Below are positions 45,021 to 64,000 of a stretch of DNA of 64,000 bases, one piece after another. Within the stretch, counting starts at the first letter, position 1; each line of letters starts with the position of its first letter. Both the position numbers and the translations under genes were made by a program. The notes under the pieces were generated by a model that saw only the letters and a program-made list of their open reading frames with translations, was not told where the DNA came from and did no database searches. Source of the DNA: Hyphomonadaceae bacterium (lineage in GTDB: Bacteria > Pseudomonadota > Alphaproteobacteria > Caulobacterales > Hyphomonadaceae); the NCBI GenBank assembly GCA_022844345.1, contig JALHLU010000011.1:1-64000 (forward strand), given 5' to 3'.

Positions 45021-45398
45021 ATGTCGAAACTGGACAAAATCGTCGAGGACCTGTCGTCGCTGACCGTTCTCGAAGCCGCTGACCTCGCCAAGCTTCTCGA
45101 AGAGAAGTGGGGCGTCTCGGCTGCTGCCCCGGTCGCTGTGGCCGCTGGCCCGGCTGCTGCCGCCGCTCCGGCTGCTGAAGCCCAGACCGAGTTCTCCGTC
45201 ATCCTGAAGGATGCCGGCGACAAGAAGATCAACGTCATCAAAGTCGTTCGCGAAGTCATGCCGAGCCTTGGCCTGAAAGAAGCGAAAGACCTCGTCGAAG
45301 CTGCTCCGAAAGCCGTCAAAGAAGGCGTGTCGAAGGAAGAAGCCGAGACCATCAAGAAGAAGCTGGAAGAGACCGGCGCCAAGGTCGAGATCAAGTAA
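45021..45398 (+). CDS. rplL: 50S ribosomal protein L7/L12
   Basis: A 125-residue acidic stalk protein present in several copies per ribosome; it recruits and stimulates translation GTPases. The N-terminal dimerisation part is [28 protein letters not shown] split in two helices, then an Ala/Pro-rich hinge, then the factor-binding domain [34 protein letters not shown] precedes the ATG. A hairpin follows the stop. Confidence 0.97.
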   Translation: MSKLDKIVEDLSSLTVLEAADLAKLLEEKWGVSAAAPVAVAAGPAAAAAPAAEAQTEFSVILKDAGDKKINVIKVVREVMPSLGLKEAKDLVEAAPKAVKEGVSKEEAETIKKKLEETGAKVEIK

Positions 45399-45408
45399 GG
45401 CCTTGTTC

Positions 45409-45441
45409 GCGTCGCCGGAGGGCAGGGCTCTCCGGCGGCGC
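45409..45441 (+). terminator. Intercistronic hairpin between rplL and rpoB (attenuator-like)
   Basis: A 12-base stem GCGTCGCCGGAG / CTCCGGCGGCGC with one mismatch and a 9-base loop, not followed by a T run. In other bacteria a partial terminator or RNase III site here sets the lower RpoBC output relative to L7/L12. Confidence 0.6.
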
Positions 45442-45611
45442 TTACTGCCTGCATCCCCCAATGCGCAGGAGGGGGTTGACGGCGGTGGTAGAGTTATCCC
45501 GGCGGTTCGATTTCGAACTGTCCCTGCGCACCGGATACTAACGGTCCAACGGCGCCGCCCGGCCATCACGGGCGAACGCTGCGGCCCAGAAAAAAGCGAG
45601 CTGACCAGCAC

Positions 45612-49727
<4,116 letters not shown>

Positions 49728-49769
49728 ACCCGGTTCCGGTCTGCGTTCGCGCCTATTCGCATTGAATAT

Positions 49770-49789
49770 CCGGGGGCTGAGGCCCCCGG
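49770..49789 (+). terminator. Intercistronic hairpin before rpoC
   Basis: A perfect 8-base stem CCGGGGGC / GCCCCCGG with a 4-base loop, 25 bases before the rpoC ATG. No T run, so it probably shapes or stabilises mRNA rather than stopping transcription. Confidence 0.45.
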
Positions 49790-49813
49790 TCACCCCAAAA
49801 GGGAGTCTAAAGG

Positions 49814-53965
<4,152 letters not shown>

Positions 53966-53996
53966 GCAGGCCAGCACGCTGACGCGACCAATGTTG

Positions 53997-54035
53997 GCGG
54001 CGGCGGATCCTCGGGTCCGCCGCCGCTGTCTTTTT
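53997..54035 (+). terminator. Terminator after rpoC
   Basis: A perfect 11-base stem GCGGCGGCGGA / TCCGCCGCCGC with an 8-base loop, followed after TGTC by TTTTT. Confidence 0.9.
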
Positions 54036-54091
54036 GCGCGCAGGCGCGTGTAGGTTGCTTGCGAAGGCCTTTTGTTCTGGAGCCGGTAGTC

Positions 54092-55075
54092 ATGCAGCTT
54101 TCACGCAGCCTCCTGACGGGGGTGCTCCTTGCGGGAGTCCTGGCGGGTTGTGCGCCGCAGCAGGCGCCGGCCGCTTCCGGACCCCCGACGCCCGAGGTGA
54201 GCGCGCCGGCTGACAAGCTGATGGACGATGTGCGCATCCTGTCAGCTGACGATATGCAGGGGCGGCTTGTCGGATCGGAAGGCGGCGCGAAGGCGCGCGT
54301 CTATCTTCTGGGGCGGTTGGCGGAACTCGGCGTTGCGCCGGTGCTGGGCGGCGCGTTGGAACATCCGTTTCAGACTGTGCGGGATGGGAAGAGCCTCGCC
54401 GGCGTCAATCTGCTGGGGCTGATCAACGGAACCGGCGGGTCGAATCGCGCCCTCGTGCTGATGGCCCACTATGATCATGTCGGCGTGCGAGGCGGCCAAG
54501 TCTACAATGGGGCAGACGATAACGCGTCCGGGGTCGCGGCGCTGCTGTCGGTTGCTGCCTCGCTGAAGCGCCAGGCGCCCTTGCATGACGTGATCCTGGC
54601 GCTGGTCGACGGCGAGGAGGGCGGCCTGAGCGGCTCTCGCGCCATGGTGGCTGATCCGGCGTTCAAGCCGCTGCTGGACCGGACTGTTCTGGCGGTGAAC
54701 CTCGACATGGTGAGTCGTAGCGACAGGAACGAGCTCTATGCGGCCGGGTCGTTCCACACGCCAGCGCTGAAGCCGCACCTGCAGGAGGTCGTTGTTTCCG
54801 CGCCAGTTACTCTGGAGTTGGGCCATGATGACCCCGCGTTGGGGAAGGATGACTGGACCAGCCAGTCGGATCACATGGCATTCCACGAGATCGGCAAGCC
54901 GTGGCTCTATCTGGGGGTTGAGGATCACCCCGACTATCACCGGCCAACCGATGATTTTGAGAGGATTCCCGAGGACTTCTTCCGCAGGTCGGCCAAGACG
55001 GTGGAACTGGTTGTGCGAATGTTTGACGGGCGGCTGGAAACCCTGGCGAACGAATCGGTAGGCGGCGGCAAGTAG
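54092..55075 (+). CDS. M28-family peptidase lipoprotein
   Basis: A 327-residue lipoprotein (VLLAGVLAGC, lipid Cys20) with a zinc-dependent aminopeptidase domain of the M28 family. Zinc ligands are visible: His in LMAHYDHVG, bridging Asp in YNGADDNASGVAALL, the catalytic Glu pair in DGEEGGLSGSRA, the Asp in NLDMVSRSD, and a final His in EDHPDYHRPTDD. The whole set is present, so the enzyme should be active, probably on periplasmic peptides. The start at 54092 gives the lipobox; the longer frame from 54059 does not. It separates rpoC from the str operon, which is not the usual arrangement. Confidence 0.9.
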   Translation: MQLSRSLLTGVLLAGVLAGCAPQQAPAASGPPTPEVSAPADKLMDDVRILSADDMQGRLVGSEGGAKARVYLLGRLAELGVAPVLGGALEHPFQTVRDGKSLAGVNLLGLINGTGGSNRALVLMAHYDHVGVRGGQVYNGADDNASGVAALLSVAASLKRQAPLHDVILALVDGEEGGLSGSRAMVADPAFKPLLDRTVLAVNLDMVSRSDRNELYAAGSFHTPALKPHLQEVVVSAPVTLELGHDDPALGKDDWTSQSDHMAFHEIGKPWLYLGVEDHPDYHRPTDDFERIPEDFFRRSAKTVELVVRMFDGRLETLANESVGGGK

Positions 55076-55137
55076 GCCGGGCGAACCTGTCGGCCAAAAG
55101 GTCCGCAGGAAGGGTCAGATTCAACCTCTTGCCGCAC

Positions 55138-55166
55138 TTGACCCCGTTGGGGGAGGCCAGTATAGC
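55138..55166 (+). promoter_or_regulatory. Promoter of the str operon (rpsL)
   Basis: TTGACC at 55138-55143 and TATAGC at 55161-55166 with the ideal 17 bases between them. The leader to rpsL is about 190 bases. Confidence 0.7.
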
Positions 55167-55361
55167 CCCGGCTCACATTGCCGGACCGGCCGTGGATTCA
55201 GGTCCAAACGCGGTTAAGGCAGTGTGTCTTAAGAGAGCGAAAGCCTCCTATTGAATTCGGCCGGGGCAGGCTAATGGCTTGTCGCGGCATATGTTTTTGC
55301 AGCAAGACACGCCGATTTGGCTAAGAAAAGCCCGGCGAACTGGTGTGACGAGCGAGGGTAG
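55167..55361 (+). other. rpsL mRNA leader
   Basis: About 195 bases without a gene between the promoter and rpsL. It contains CTTAAGAGAGCGAAAGCC and AGCAAGACACGCC but no clear hairpin-plus-T-run. Translational control by S7 is normal for this operon in E. coli but acts between rpsL and rpsG, not here. Confidence 0.35.
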
Positions 55362-55733
55362 ATGCCTACGATCCAGCAGCTGATCCGCAAGCCGCGGCAT
55401 GACAAGCCGAAACGGAACAAGGTTCCGGCCCTGAAAGCCTGTCCGCAGCGTCGCGGCGTCTGCACGCGCGTCTACACGACGACCCCGAAGAAGCCGAACT
55501 CGGCTCTCCGGAAAGTCGCCAAGGTGCGTCTCACCACGCAGTATGAAGCTGTCTGCTACATCCCCGGCGAAGGCCACAACCTTCAGGAGCACTCCGTGGT
55601 TCTTATCCGCGGCGGCCGCGTGAAGGATTTGCCCGGCGTCCGTTACCACATCCTCCGCGGCGTGCTGGACACCCAGGGCGTCAAGGATCGCAAGAAGCGC
55701 CGTTCGCACTACGGCGTGAAGCGTCCTAAGTAA
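55362..55733 (+). CDS. rpsL: 30S ribosomal protein S12
   Basis: A 123-residue protein of the decoding centre. Conserved parts are [30 protein letters not shown] with the Lys of streptomycin-sensitive S12, and [20 protein letters not shown] with the second one. It begins the str operon; rpsG follows after 12 bases. Confidence 0.98.
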   Translation: MPTIQQLIRKPRHDKPKRNKVPALKACPQRRGVCTRVYTTTPKKPNSALRKVAKVRLTTQYEAVCYIPGEGHNLQEHSVVLIRGGRVKDLPGVRYHILRGVLDTQGVKDRKKRRSHYGVKRPK

Positions 55734-55745
55734 GGTTCAAGAGAC

Positions 55746-56216
55746 ATGTCCCGTCGTCACCGCGCAGAAAAACGCCAGGTCCTTCCCGACGCCCAGTACG
55801 GCGATCAGGTCATCACACGCTTCATGAACCAGGTGATGTACCAGGGCAAAAAGTCCGTCGCCGAAAAAATCGTTTACGGCGCCCTGGAAACCGTGGCCCA
55901 GAAATCGAAGCGGCCGGCGGCCGAGTTGTTCCACGAAGCGCTGGGCAACGTCGCCCCTTCGGTGGAAGTCCGTTCACGCCGCGTCGGCGGCGCCACTTAC
56001 CAGGTTCCGGTCGAAGTGCGTCCCGAGCGCCGTCAGGCTCTCGCGATCCGCTGGCTGATCATCGCCGCGCGCGCCCGTTCGGAAAACACGATGGAAGAGC
56101 GTCTCGCCGCCGAGATGCTCGACGCTGCCCATGGCCGCGGAACTGCTGTGAAGAAGCGCGAAGACACGCACCGGATGGCGGAAGCCAACCGCGCCTTCTC
56201 GCACTATCGCTGGTAG
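55746..56216 (+). CDS. rpsG: 30S ribosomal protein S7
   Basis: A 156-residue 16S rRNA-binding protein that starts assembly of the small-subunit head. [40 protein letters not shown] and the final [13 protein letters not shown] are typical. Length is standard. fusA follows after 39 bases. Confidence 0.98.
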   Translation: MSRRHRAEKRQVLPDAQYGDQVITRFMNQVMYQGKKSVAEKIVYGALETVAQKSKRPAAELFHEALGNVAPSVEVRSRRVGGATYQVPVEVRPERRQALAIRWLIIAARARSENTMEERLAAEMLDAAHGRGTAVKKREDTHRMAEANRAFSHYRW

Positions 56217-56255
56217 TCCAGCGGCTCGCCGCACAACGCATTCAGAGGGCTCCCC

Positions 56256-58334
<2,079 letters not shown>

Positions 58335-58389
58335 TGAAGCCCAAACTGGCGGCCAACCCCCGCTGATTGAATCTACGGAGTAGGAGAAC

Positions 58390-59580
<1,191 letters not shown>

Positions 59581-59609
59581 TCCTCGACTGATGGACTGAA
59601 CACTGGGAA

Positions 59610-59636
59610 GGGCGTCAGGGAAACCTGGCGCCCTTT
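59610..59636 (+). terminator. Terminator after tuf
   Basis: A 10-base stem GGGCGTCAGG / CCTGGCGCCC with one G-T wobble and a GAAA-type loop, followed by TTTC. It lies 30 bases after the tuf stop. Confidence 0.8.
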
Positions 59637-59776
59637 CGTCATTCCGGGCGGTGATGTGCGGCGTTCGTCGCGATGCCGGCAGTCAACCCCCACATCTGTG
59701 GGGCTGACGGCGCCTCCTCACTTCGTGTTCTCGAAGAGTCCGGCTGCGGGCGGATCCGCGCCGGTCGGGGGAGTGC

Positions 59777-60568
59777 GTGGGCGTGGGTGTGCAGTCGTTC
59801 TTCTGCTGCTTCATCAACCTCGATCGGAGCGTCGATAGGCGGGAAAGTCTCGAAGCGCAGCTGAGCGCGGCCGGCGTGGCGGCCACCCGCATATCGGCAT
59901 CGAACGGTGTGGCAGACGTCGGCGAGCACATTCGCTATCGGCCGGACTGGCGCCGCTGGATCGGCGGCCAGCTCGGGCCGGGTGAGATCGGGTGTGCTGA
60001 AAGTCATCGGCGGGCGCTCCGCGCCTTGATCGAGTCGGGCGCGCCGGCCGGCGTTGTGCTGGAGGACGATGCGCAACTGTCGCCAGATTTCAGGAACGTT
60101 GTGGAGCATCTCGTGACGCGCACATCTGCTTGGGACCTGGTGCGGCTCGAGCAGCGCAAGCAGGGCGTGCTGGTGGATCCGGGCGTGCATCTGCCTGCCG
60201 GGCGCAAAGTTGTCGTGCCGCGCAATGTCACCTTCGGCTCAACGGCGATGCTCTATTCAGCGAGGGGCGCGCGAATCGCGCTAGCGTCACTGGAACGTGG
60301 CTACATGCAGCCGGTTGATGCGCATCTTGGCTCGCTTGCGGGGCCGGGCTTTGCGTTGCTGCAGGTCGTGCCCCCGGTTGTGACTGAGAGGTTGGCGGAC
60401 TCGCTGATCGGAAAGCGGTCGGAGTTCCCTGGCGCGGCGATGCGGCTCTCGGGCAGCCGGGAGGGTGTGCAGCGTTTCTGCAACCGGCTGCTCCGGTTGC
60501 GCCGCTCGGTGCTTCGGAGGGTCAGCTCGCGGTTGGCGGCTTCGCGCCTACGGGCGGCTTGCCGATGA
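59777..60568 (+). CDS. Glycosyltransferase family 25 (LPS/LOS-type) protein
   Basis: About 263 residues with the GT25 pattern: FINLDRSVDRRESLEAQL at the start, GEIGCAESHRRALRALIESG, then the acidic VVLEDDAQLSPDF that binds metal and nucleotide sugar, and further on RNVTFGSTAMLYSARGARIA. Such enzymes add sugars, often galactose, to lipopolysaccharide. Several in-frame GTG codons (59777, 59783, 59789) are possible starts. The C-terminus is basic. It sits between tuf and rpsJ, an insertion into the ribosomal gene block. Confidence 0.8.
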   Translation: MGVGVQSFFCCFINLDRSVDRRESLEAQLSAAGVAATRISASNGVADVGEHIRYRPDWRRWIGGQLGPGEIGCAESHRRALRALIESGAPAGVVLEDDAQLSPDFRNVVEHLVTRTSAWDLVRLEQRKQGVLVDPGVHLPAGRKVVVPRNVTFGSTAMLYSARGARIALASLERGYMQPVDAHLGSLAGPGFALLQVVPPVVTERLADSLIGKRSEFPGAAMRLSGSREGVQRFCNRLLRLRRSVLRRVSSRLAASRLRAACR

Positions 60569-60726
60569 GAGGCCGGCCTGAGACGTCTCGCTCTTGGGGC
60601 GTGGCCATGTTTGGCCGAGTGGGGATGTTGATCGTAAGGAGCAACAATCGCTAAAGGCGGCCCCTGGGGGGCAGTTCCGACGACCGAGCCTTGTCGTCGG
60701 TTGCGTTGGGTCAAGGGGGCGCTGCA

Positions 60727-61035
60727 ATGCCTGATCGCCACATCCGGGTCGTGAGCCTGTGGATCCATCCGGGCCAGGAGGCGACCTTCGAGGCATTCGA
60801 GCGGGAAGTAGCCCGGATCATGGCCCGGCACGGAGGGCGGATCGACTCCGCCGTGCGGGTGGCGGCGGACCAGGCCGGGGTGTCGCCCTTTGAGGTGCAT
60901 GTCGTCAGCTTCGCGGGAAGGGAAGCGGCCGAATCCTACGCGACTGATACGGAAACCTTGGAACTCAGGCGGCGACGGGACGAGATTATCGCTCGGACTG
61001 AGGTTCTTGAGGGCCGGGATGCGGGGGCCTATTGA
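60727..61035 (+). CDS. Small ferredoxin-like (dimeric alpha-beta barrel) protein, DUF1330-like
   Basis: A 102-residue protein opening HIRVVSLWIHPGQEATFEAFE, with REVARIMARHGGRIDSAVRV and PFEVHVVSFAGREAAESY, a pattern shared with DUF1330 and antibiotic-biosynthesis-monooxygenase-like folds, which make dimeric ferredoxin-like barrels. Activity is unknown. The ATG at 60727 was chosen because an upstream frame from 60691 adds twelve unlike residues. It follows the glycosyltransferase by 158 bases and is the last gene before the S10 operon promoter. Confidence 0.6.
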   Translation: MPDRHIRVVSLWIHPGQEATFEAFEREVARIMARHGGRIDSAVRVAADQAGVSPFEVHVVSFAGREAAESYATDTETLELRRRRDEIIARTEVLEGRDAGAY

Positions 61036-61130
61036 GGGGCGCGGCCCCCGCAAAGGGCCAAGCAAACCCGCCCGAAAACGCAGTTTCTTGGGATTCTTCA
61101 CGCCTGCGGCAGCTCGCCCCAAACGAGCGC

Positions 61131-61159
61131 TTGACGGGATAGGGGGAGGGGACTAATAC
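61131..61159 (+). promoter_or_regulatory. Promoter of the S10 ribosomal operon
   Basis: TTGACG at 61131-61136 and TAATAC at 61154-61159 with exactly 17 bases between. It is the best promoter match in the window. Confidence 0.75.
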
Positions 61160-61308
61160 CCCGGCTCGCTTCCGACCGGCTTAGCCGTACCCGAGGTTTC
61201 TTGGGTAAACGTAAGACACGGAAGCAAAAGGAAAAACTCAACGAGTGCAGCGGCCCTCCGGGGGATTCTTCCCGGTCAGGCTGCTTTCACGCTGTTTCGG
61301 TGGTCCCG
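61160..61308 (+). other. S10 operon mRNA leader
   Basis: About 150 bases before rpsJ. In E. coli the leader mediates L4 control; here a CCCTCCGGGGGATTCTTCCCGG region near 61253 can form a small hairpin, and the first 60 bases are A-rich with many Lys codons in one frame (TTG 61201) that I regard as non-coding. No further element is clear. Confidence 0.4.
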
Positions 61309-61625
<317 letters not shown>

Positions 61626-61626
<1 letters not shown>

Positions 61627-62363
61627 TGCGCACCGGAGTCCTCGCCAAGAAAATCGGGATGACCCGCGTGTTCGCCGCTGACGGCGCCCACGTGCCTGTG
61701 ACCGTGCTGTCGCTCGAAGGCTGCCAGGTCGTCGGCGTCAAGAAAGACGAAGTTCGCGAAGTCGACGTCACCAAGAAGGGTGAAAAAGTCGGCACGCGCA
61801 AAGCCAATGATGGTTACACCGCCGTTGTCCTCGGCGCCGGTACGCGCAAGGCCAAGAACGTCGCGAAGTCGCTTCGCGGTTCTTTCGCCAAGGCTTCGGT
61901 CGAGCCCAAAGCCATCGTCCGTGAATTCCGCGTTCCCGCTGACATGCTTCTCGAAGTTGGCGCCGAAATCAGCGCCGAGCATTACGTTCCCGGCCAGAAG
62001 ATCGACGTTGTCGGCATCACCAAGGGCAAGGGTTTCGCCGGCGCGATGAAGCGCTGGAACTTTGGCGGTCTTGAAGCCTCGCACGGCGTGTCGGTGTCGC
62101 ACCGCTCGCACGGTTCGACCGGCCAGCGCCAGGATCCGGGCCGCGTGTTCAAGGGCAAGAAGATGGCTGGCCATCTCGGCACTGAGCGCGTCACCACCCA
62201 AAACCTCGAAATCGTTCGCACAGATGCCGCCCGCGGCCTGATCCTCGTGAAAGGCGCCGTCCCCGGCGCCCAGAACAGCTGGGTCGAGATCCGCGACGCC
62301 GTGAAGCAAGACGCGCACAAGGATGCGCCGATGCCGGCCGGCCTCGTGAAGAAAGAGGGCTGA
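61626..62363 (+). CDS. rplC: 50S ribosomal protein L3
   Basis: A 245-residue protein that binds near the peptidyl-transferase centre. [40 protein letters not shown] and the loop [20 protein letters not shown] are diagnostic; the C-terminal extension ([17 protein letters not shown]) is typical of alphaproteobacteria. It starts within the rpsJ stop codon and precedes rplD by five bases. Confidence 0.97.
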
Positions 62364-62368
62364 GACAG

Positions 62369-63001
62369 ATGAAACTCCCAGTCGTCAAACTCGACTCCGC
62401 CACGGCGGGTGAAGTGGAACTCTCCGACGCCGTGTTCGGCATCGCTGACATCCGCGGTGACATCCTACAGCGCATGGTTCGCTACCAGCTCTCCAAGCGT
62501 CAGGCCGGCACGCACTCGACCCAGAACCGCGACGACGTCTCGGTCACGACCAAGAAGCTCTATCGCCAGAAGGGCACCGGCGGCGCCCGCCACGGTTCGC
62601 GCAACGCGCCGATCTTCGTCGGCGGCGGCGTGGCCCACGGCCCGCACCCGCACAGCCACGCGCACGGCCTGAACAAGAAGGTTCGCGCCATGGCCCTGAA
62701 GCATGCGCTTTCGGCCAAGGTGAAGGACGACGCTCTCATCGTGGTGGACGCGTTCTCGGGCGAGAAGACCAAGGACCTGGTGGCTCAGCTGAAAAAGCTC
62801 GGCATCAAGAACGCGCTCTTCATCGGCGGCAAGGACCTGGACGAGAAGTTCGCCAAGGCCGCCAGCAACATCCCCAACATCGACGTGCTCCCGCTCGCCG
62901 GCCTCAACGTCTATGACGTGCTGCGCCGCAAGACGCTGGTGCTGTCGCGTGAAGCGGTCGAAGGCGTGAATGCGCGCTTCGCCGAAGCCGAGAAGGCGTA
63001 A
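62369..63001 (+). CDS. rplD: 50S ribosomal protein L4
   Basis: A 210-residue protein whose loop reaches into the exit tunnel ([20 protein letters not shown], followed by [13 protein letters not shown]). The C-terminal globular part has [20 protein letters not shown]4 is the translational and transcriptional regulator of this operon in E. coli. rplW follows after four bases. Confidence 0.97.
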   Translation: MKLPVVKLDSATAGEVELSDAVFGIADIRGDILQRMVRYQLSKRQAGTHSTQNRDDVSVTTKKLYRQKGTGGARHGSRNAPIFVGGGVAHGPHPHSHAHGLNKKVRAMALKHALSAKVKDDALIVVDAFSGEKTKDLVAQLKKLGIKNALFIGGKDLDEKFAKAASNIPNIDVLPLAGLNVYDVLRRKTLVLSREAVEGVNARFAEAEKA

Positions 63002-63005
63002 TCAG

Positions 63006-63305
63006 ATGGCCGCTCCAAAAGCCCTCCACTACACGCGCCTGACGGCGCCGATCATCACCGAGAAGTCGACCCTGCTGTCCGAGTTCAACAAGGTCGTCTT
63101 CCGCGTGCCGCTCGAAGCGACGAAACCGCAGATCAAGGAAGCGGTTGAAGCGTTGTTCAACGTCAACGTCACTGGCGTGAACACGATCGTCGTGAAGGGC
63201 AAATCGAAGCTATTCCGCGGTGTTCCGGGCAAGCGTTCCGACGTCAAGAAGGCGATCGTGACGCTCAAGGAAGGCCAATCCATCGACGTGACGACGGGGC
63301 TGTAA
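63006..63305 (+). CDS. rplW: 50S ribosomal protein L23
   Basis: A 99-residue protein at the tunnel exit that docks trigger factor and [41 protein letters not shown] and the end [15 protein letters not shown] match the family. The ATG at 63006 follows the rplD stop; the open frame further upstream overlaps rplD and is not used. Confidence 0.97.
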   Translation: MAAPKALHYTRLTAPIITEKSTLLSEFNKVVFRVPLEATKPQIKEAVEALFNVNVTGVNTIVVKGKSKLFRGVPGKRSDVKKAIVTLKEGQSIDVTTGL

Positions 63306-63308
63306 GTC

Positions 63309-64000
63309 ATGGCGCTGAAGACATTCAATCCGACTTCCCCCGGCCGTCGCCAGCTCGTGCTGGTCGACCGCTCGGAGCTCCACAAGGGCGCGCCGGTCAA
63401 GGCGCTCACCGAAGGCAAGCATTCCTCCGGTGGCCGCAACAACCTTGGCCGTCGCACCGCGCGCTGGCGCGGGGGCGGCGCCAAGAAGCGCTACCGCATT
63501 ATCGACTTCAAGCGCCGCAAGTGGGACATGCCCGCGACTGTCGAGCGCCTGGAATATGATCCGAACCGCACGGCCTTCATAGCGCTCATCACCTACACAG
63601 ATGGCGTGCAGGCCTACATCATCGCGCCGCAACGTCTCGCCGCTGGCGACACCGTGGTTGCCGGTGAGAGCGTCGACATCAAGCCCGGGAACGCGCTGCC
63701 CCTGAAGGGCATTCCGGTTGGCACGATCATCCACAACATCGAGATGAAGCCGCTCAAGGGCGCCCAGATCGCCCGTTCGGCCGGCTCGTACGCGCAGCTG
63801 GTTGGTCGCGGCAACGGCTACGCCCAGGTGAAGCTGTCCTCCGGCGAAGTCCGCCTGATCCCGGAAGCCTGCATGGCCACGATCGGCGCGGTCTCGAACC
63901 CGGACAACATGAACGAAGTGCTCGGCAAAGCCGGTCGCAACGTTCACAAGGGCTGGCGTCCGCACGTTCGCGGCGTCGCCATGAACCCGGTTGACCACCC
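63309..64000 (+). CDS. rplB: 50S ribosomal protein L2 (partial, runs off the right edge)
   Basis: About 230 residues of the normal 275 or so are visible, starting [21 protein letters not shown]2 is among the most conserved ribosomal proteins and sits beside the peptidyl-transferase centre; the important loop [25 protein letters not shown] is reached at the edge. The frame is open to base 64000. It begins three bases after the rplW stop, so the S10-L3-L4-L23-L2 order is kept. Confidence 0.97.
   Translation, partial: MALKTFNPTSPGRRQLVLVDRSELHKGAPVKALTEGKHSSGGRNNLGRRTARWRGGGAKKRYRIIDFKRRKWDMPATVERLEYDPNRTAFIALITYTDGVQAYIIAPQRLAAGDTVVAGESVDIKPGNALPLKGIPVGTIIHNIEMKPLKGAQIARSAGSYAQLVGRGNGYAQVKLSSGEVRLIPEACMATIGAVSNPDNMNEVLGKAGRNVHKGWRPHVRGVAMNPVDH

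Noticed and set aside
61201-61308. Lysine-rich leader peptide before rpsJ
   Set aside because: The frame merely runs into rpsJ in the same phase, has a TTG start without a ribosome site, and adds residues absent from S10.

Overview
The window is a high-GC alphaproteobacterial chromosome segment, most likely from the Caulobacterales/Hyphomonadales side of the class. The evidence is a PopZ-type polar organizing protein next to valS with tolC and a PCMT-like methyltransferase upstream, and long alphaproteobacterial gene orders (erpA-dgt-SPOR-nagZ-scpAB-tatABC-serS-pcm-nlpD-like-yajC-secD; secE-nusG-rplKA-rplJL-rpoBC; rpsLG-fusA-tuf; the start of the S10 operon). No tRNA, rRNA or cas gene is visible.

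Layout. 1-400: the end of an IS3-family element abuts a truncated gene. 0.5-6.5 kb: PCMT-like, tolC, popZ, valS. 6.5-20.2 kb: a mixed accessory/metabolic stretch with an isoaspartyl peptidase lipoprotein, an aldo/keto reductase, a DUF2855 protein, a type II toxin-antitoxin pair, ilvD, two membrane proteins, xthA with a TonB-domain lipoprotein, ExbD, a tiny membrane peptide, a PhyH-family oxygenase, a nitroreductase and a low-complexity lipoprotein. 20.2-41.3 kb: the conserved erpA-to-secD block, interrupted in several places. 41.4-64 kb: transcription and translation genes ending inside rplB.

How the genes work together. The right half is the core of gene expression: SecE/NusG, L11/L1, L10/L7-L12, RNA polymerase beta and beta', S12/S7, EF-G, EF-Tu and the first S10-operon proteins. 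Good -35/-10 promoter pairs stand before yajC, rplK, rplJ, rpsL and rpsJ, and hairpins separate the units. The middle holds envelope and export functions (Tat translocase, YajC-SecD, NlpD-like factor, SPOR protein, NagZ) and condensin partners ScpA/ScpB.

Most unusual. (1) serS encodes a seryl-tRNA synthetase with an in-frame insertion of about 118 residues in the catalytic domain, immediately before the serine-binding TxE motif; the inserted DNA has clearly lower GC than the rest. The gene is bracketed by two near-identical REPIN-like inverted-repeat elements. (2) A lower-GC gene for an 835-residue protein with an N-terminal DUF4062 (TIR-like) domain and a long helical-repeat region sits between erpA and dgt, next to three kinds of repeats; it is a candidate single-gene immune or signalling system. 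(3) Three genes expected in this block from related genomes (argS, surE, secF) are not in their usual places, and other genes or rearranged DNA stand there instead.
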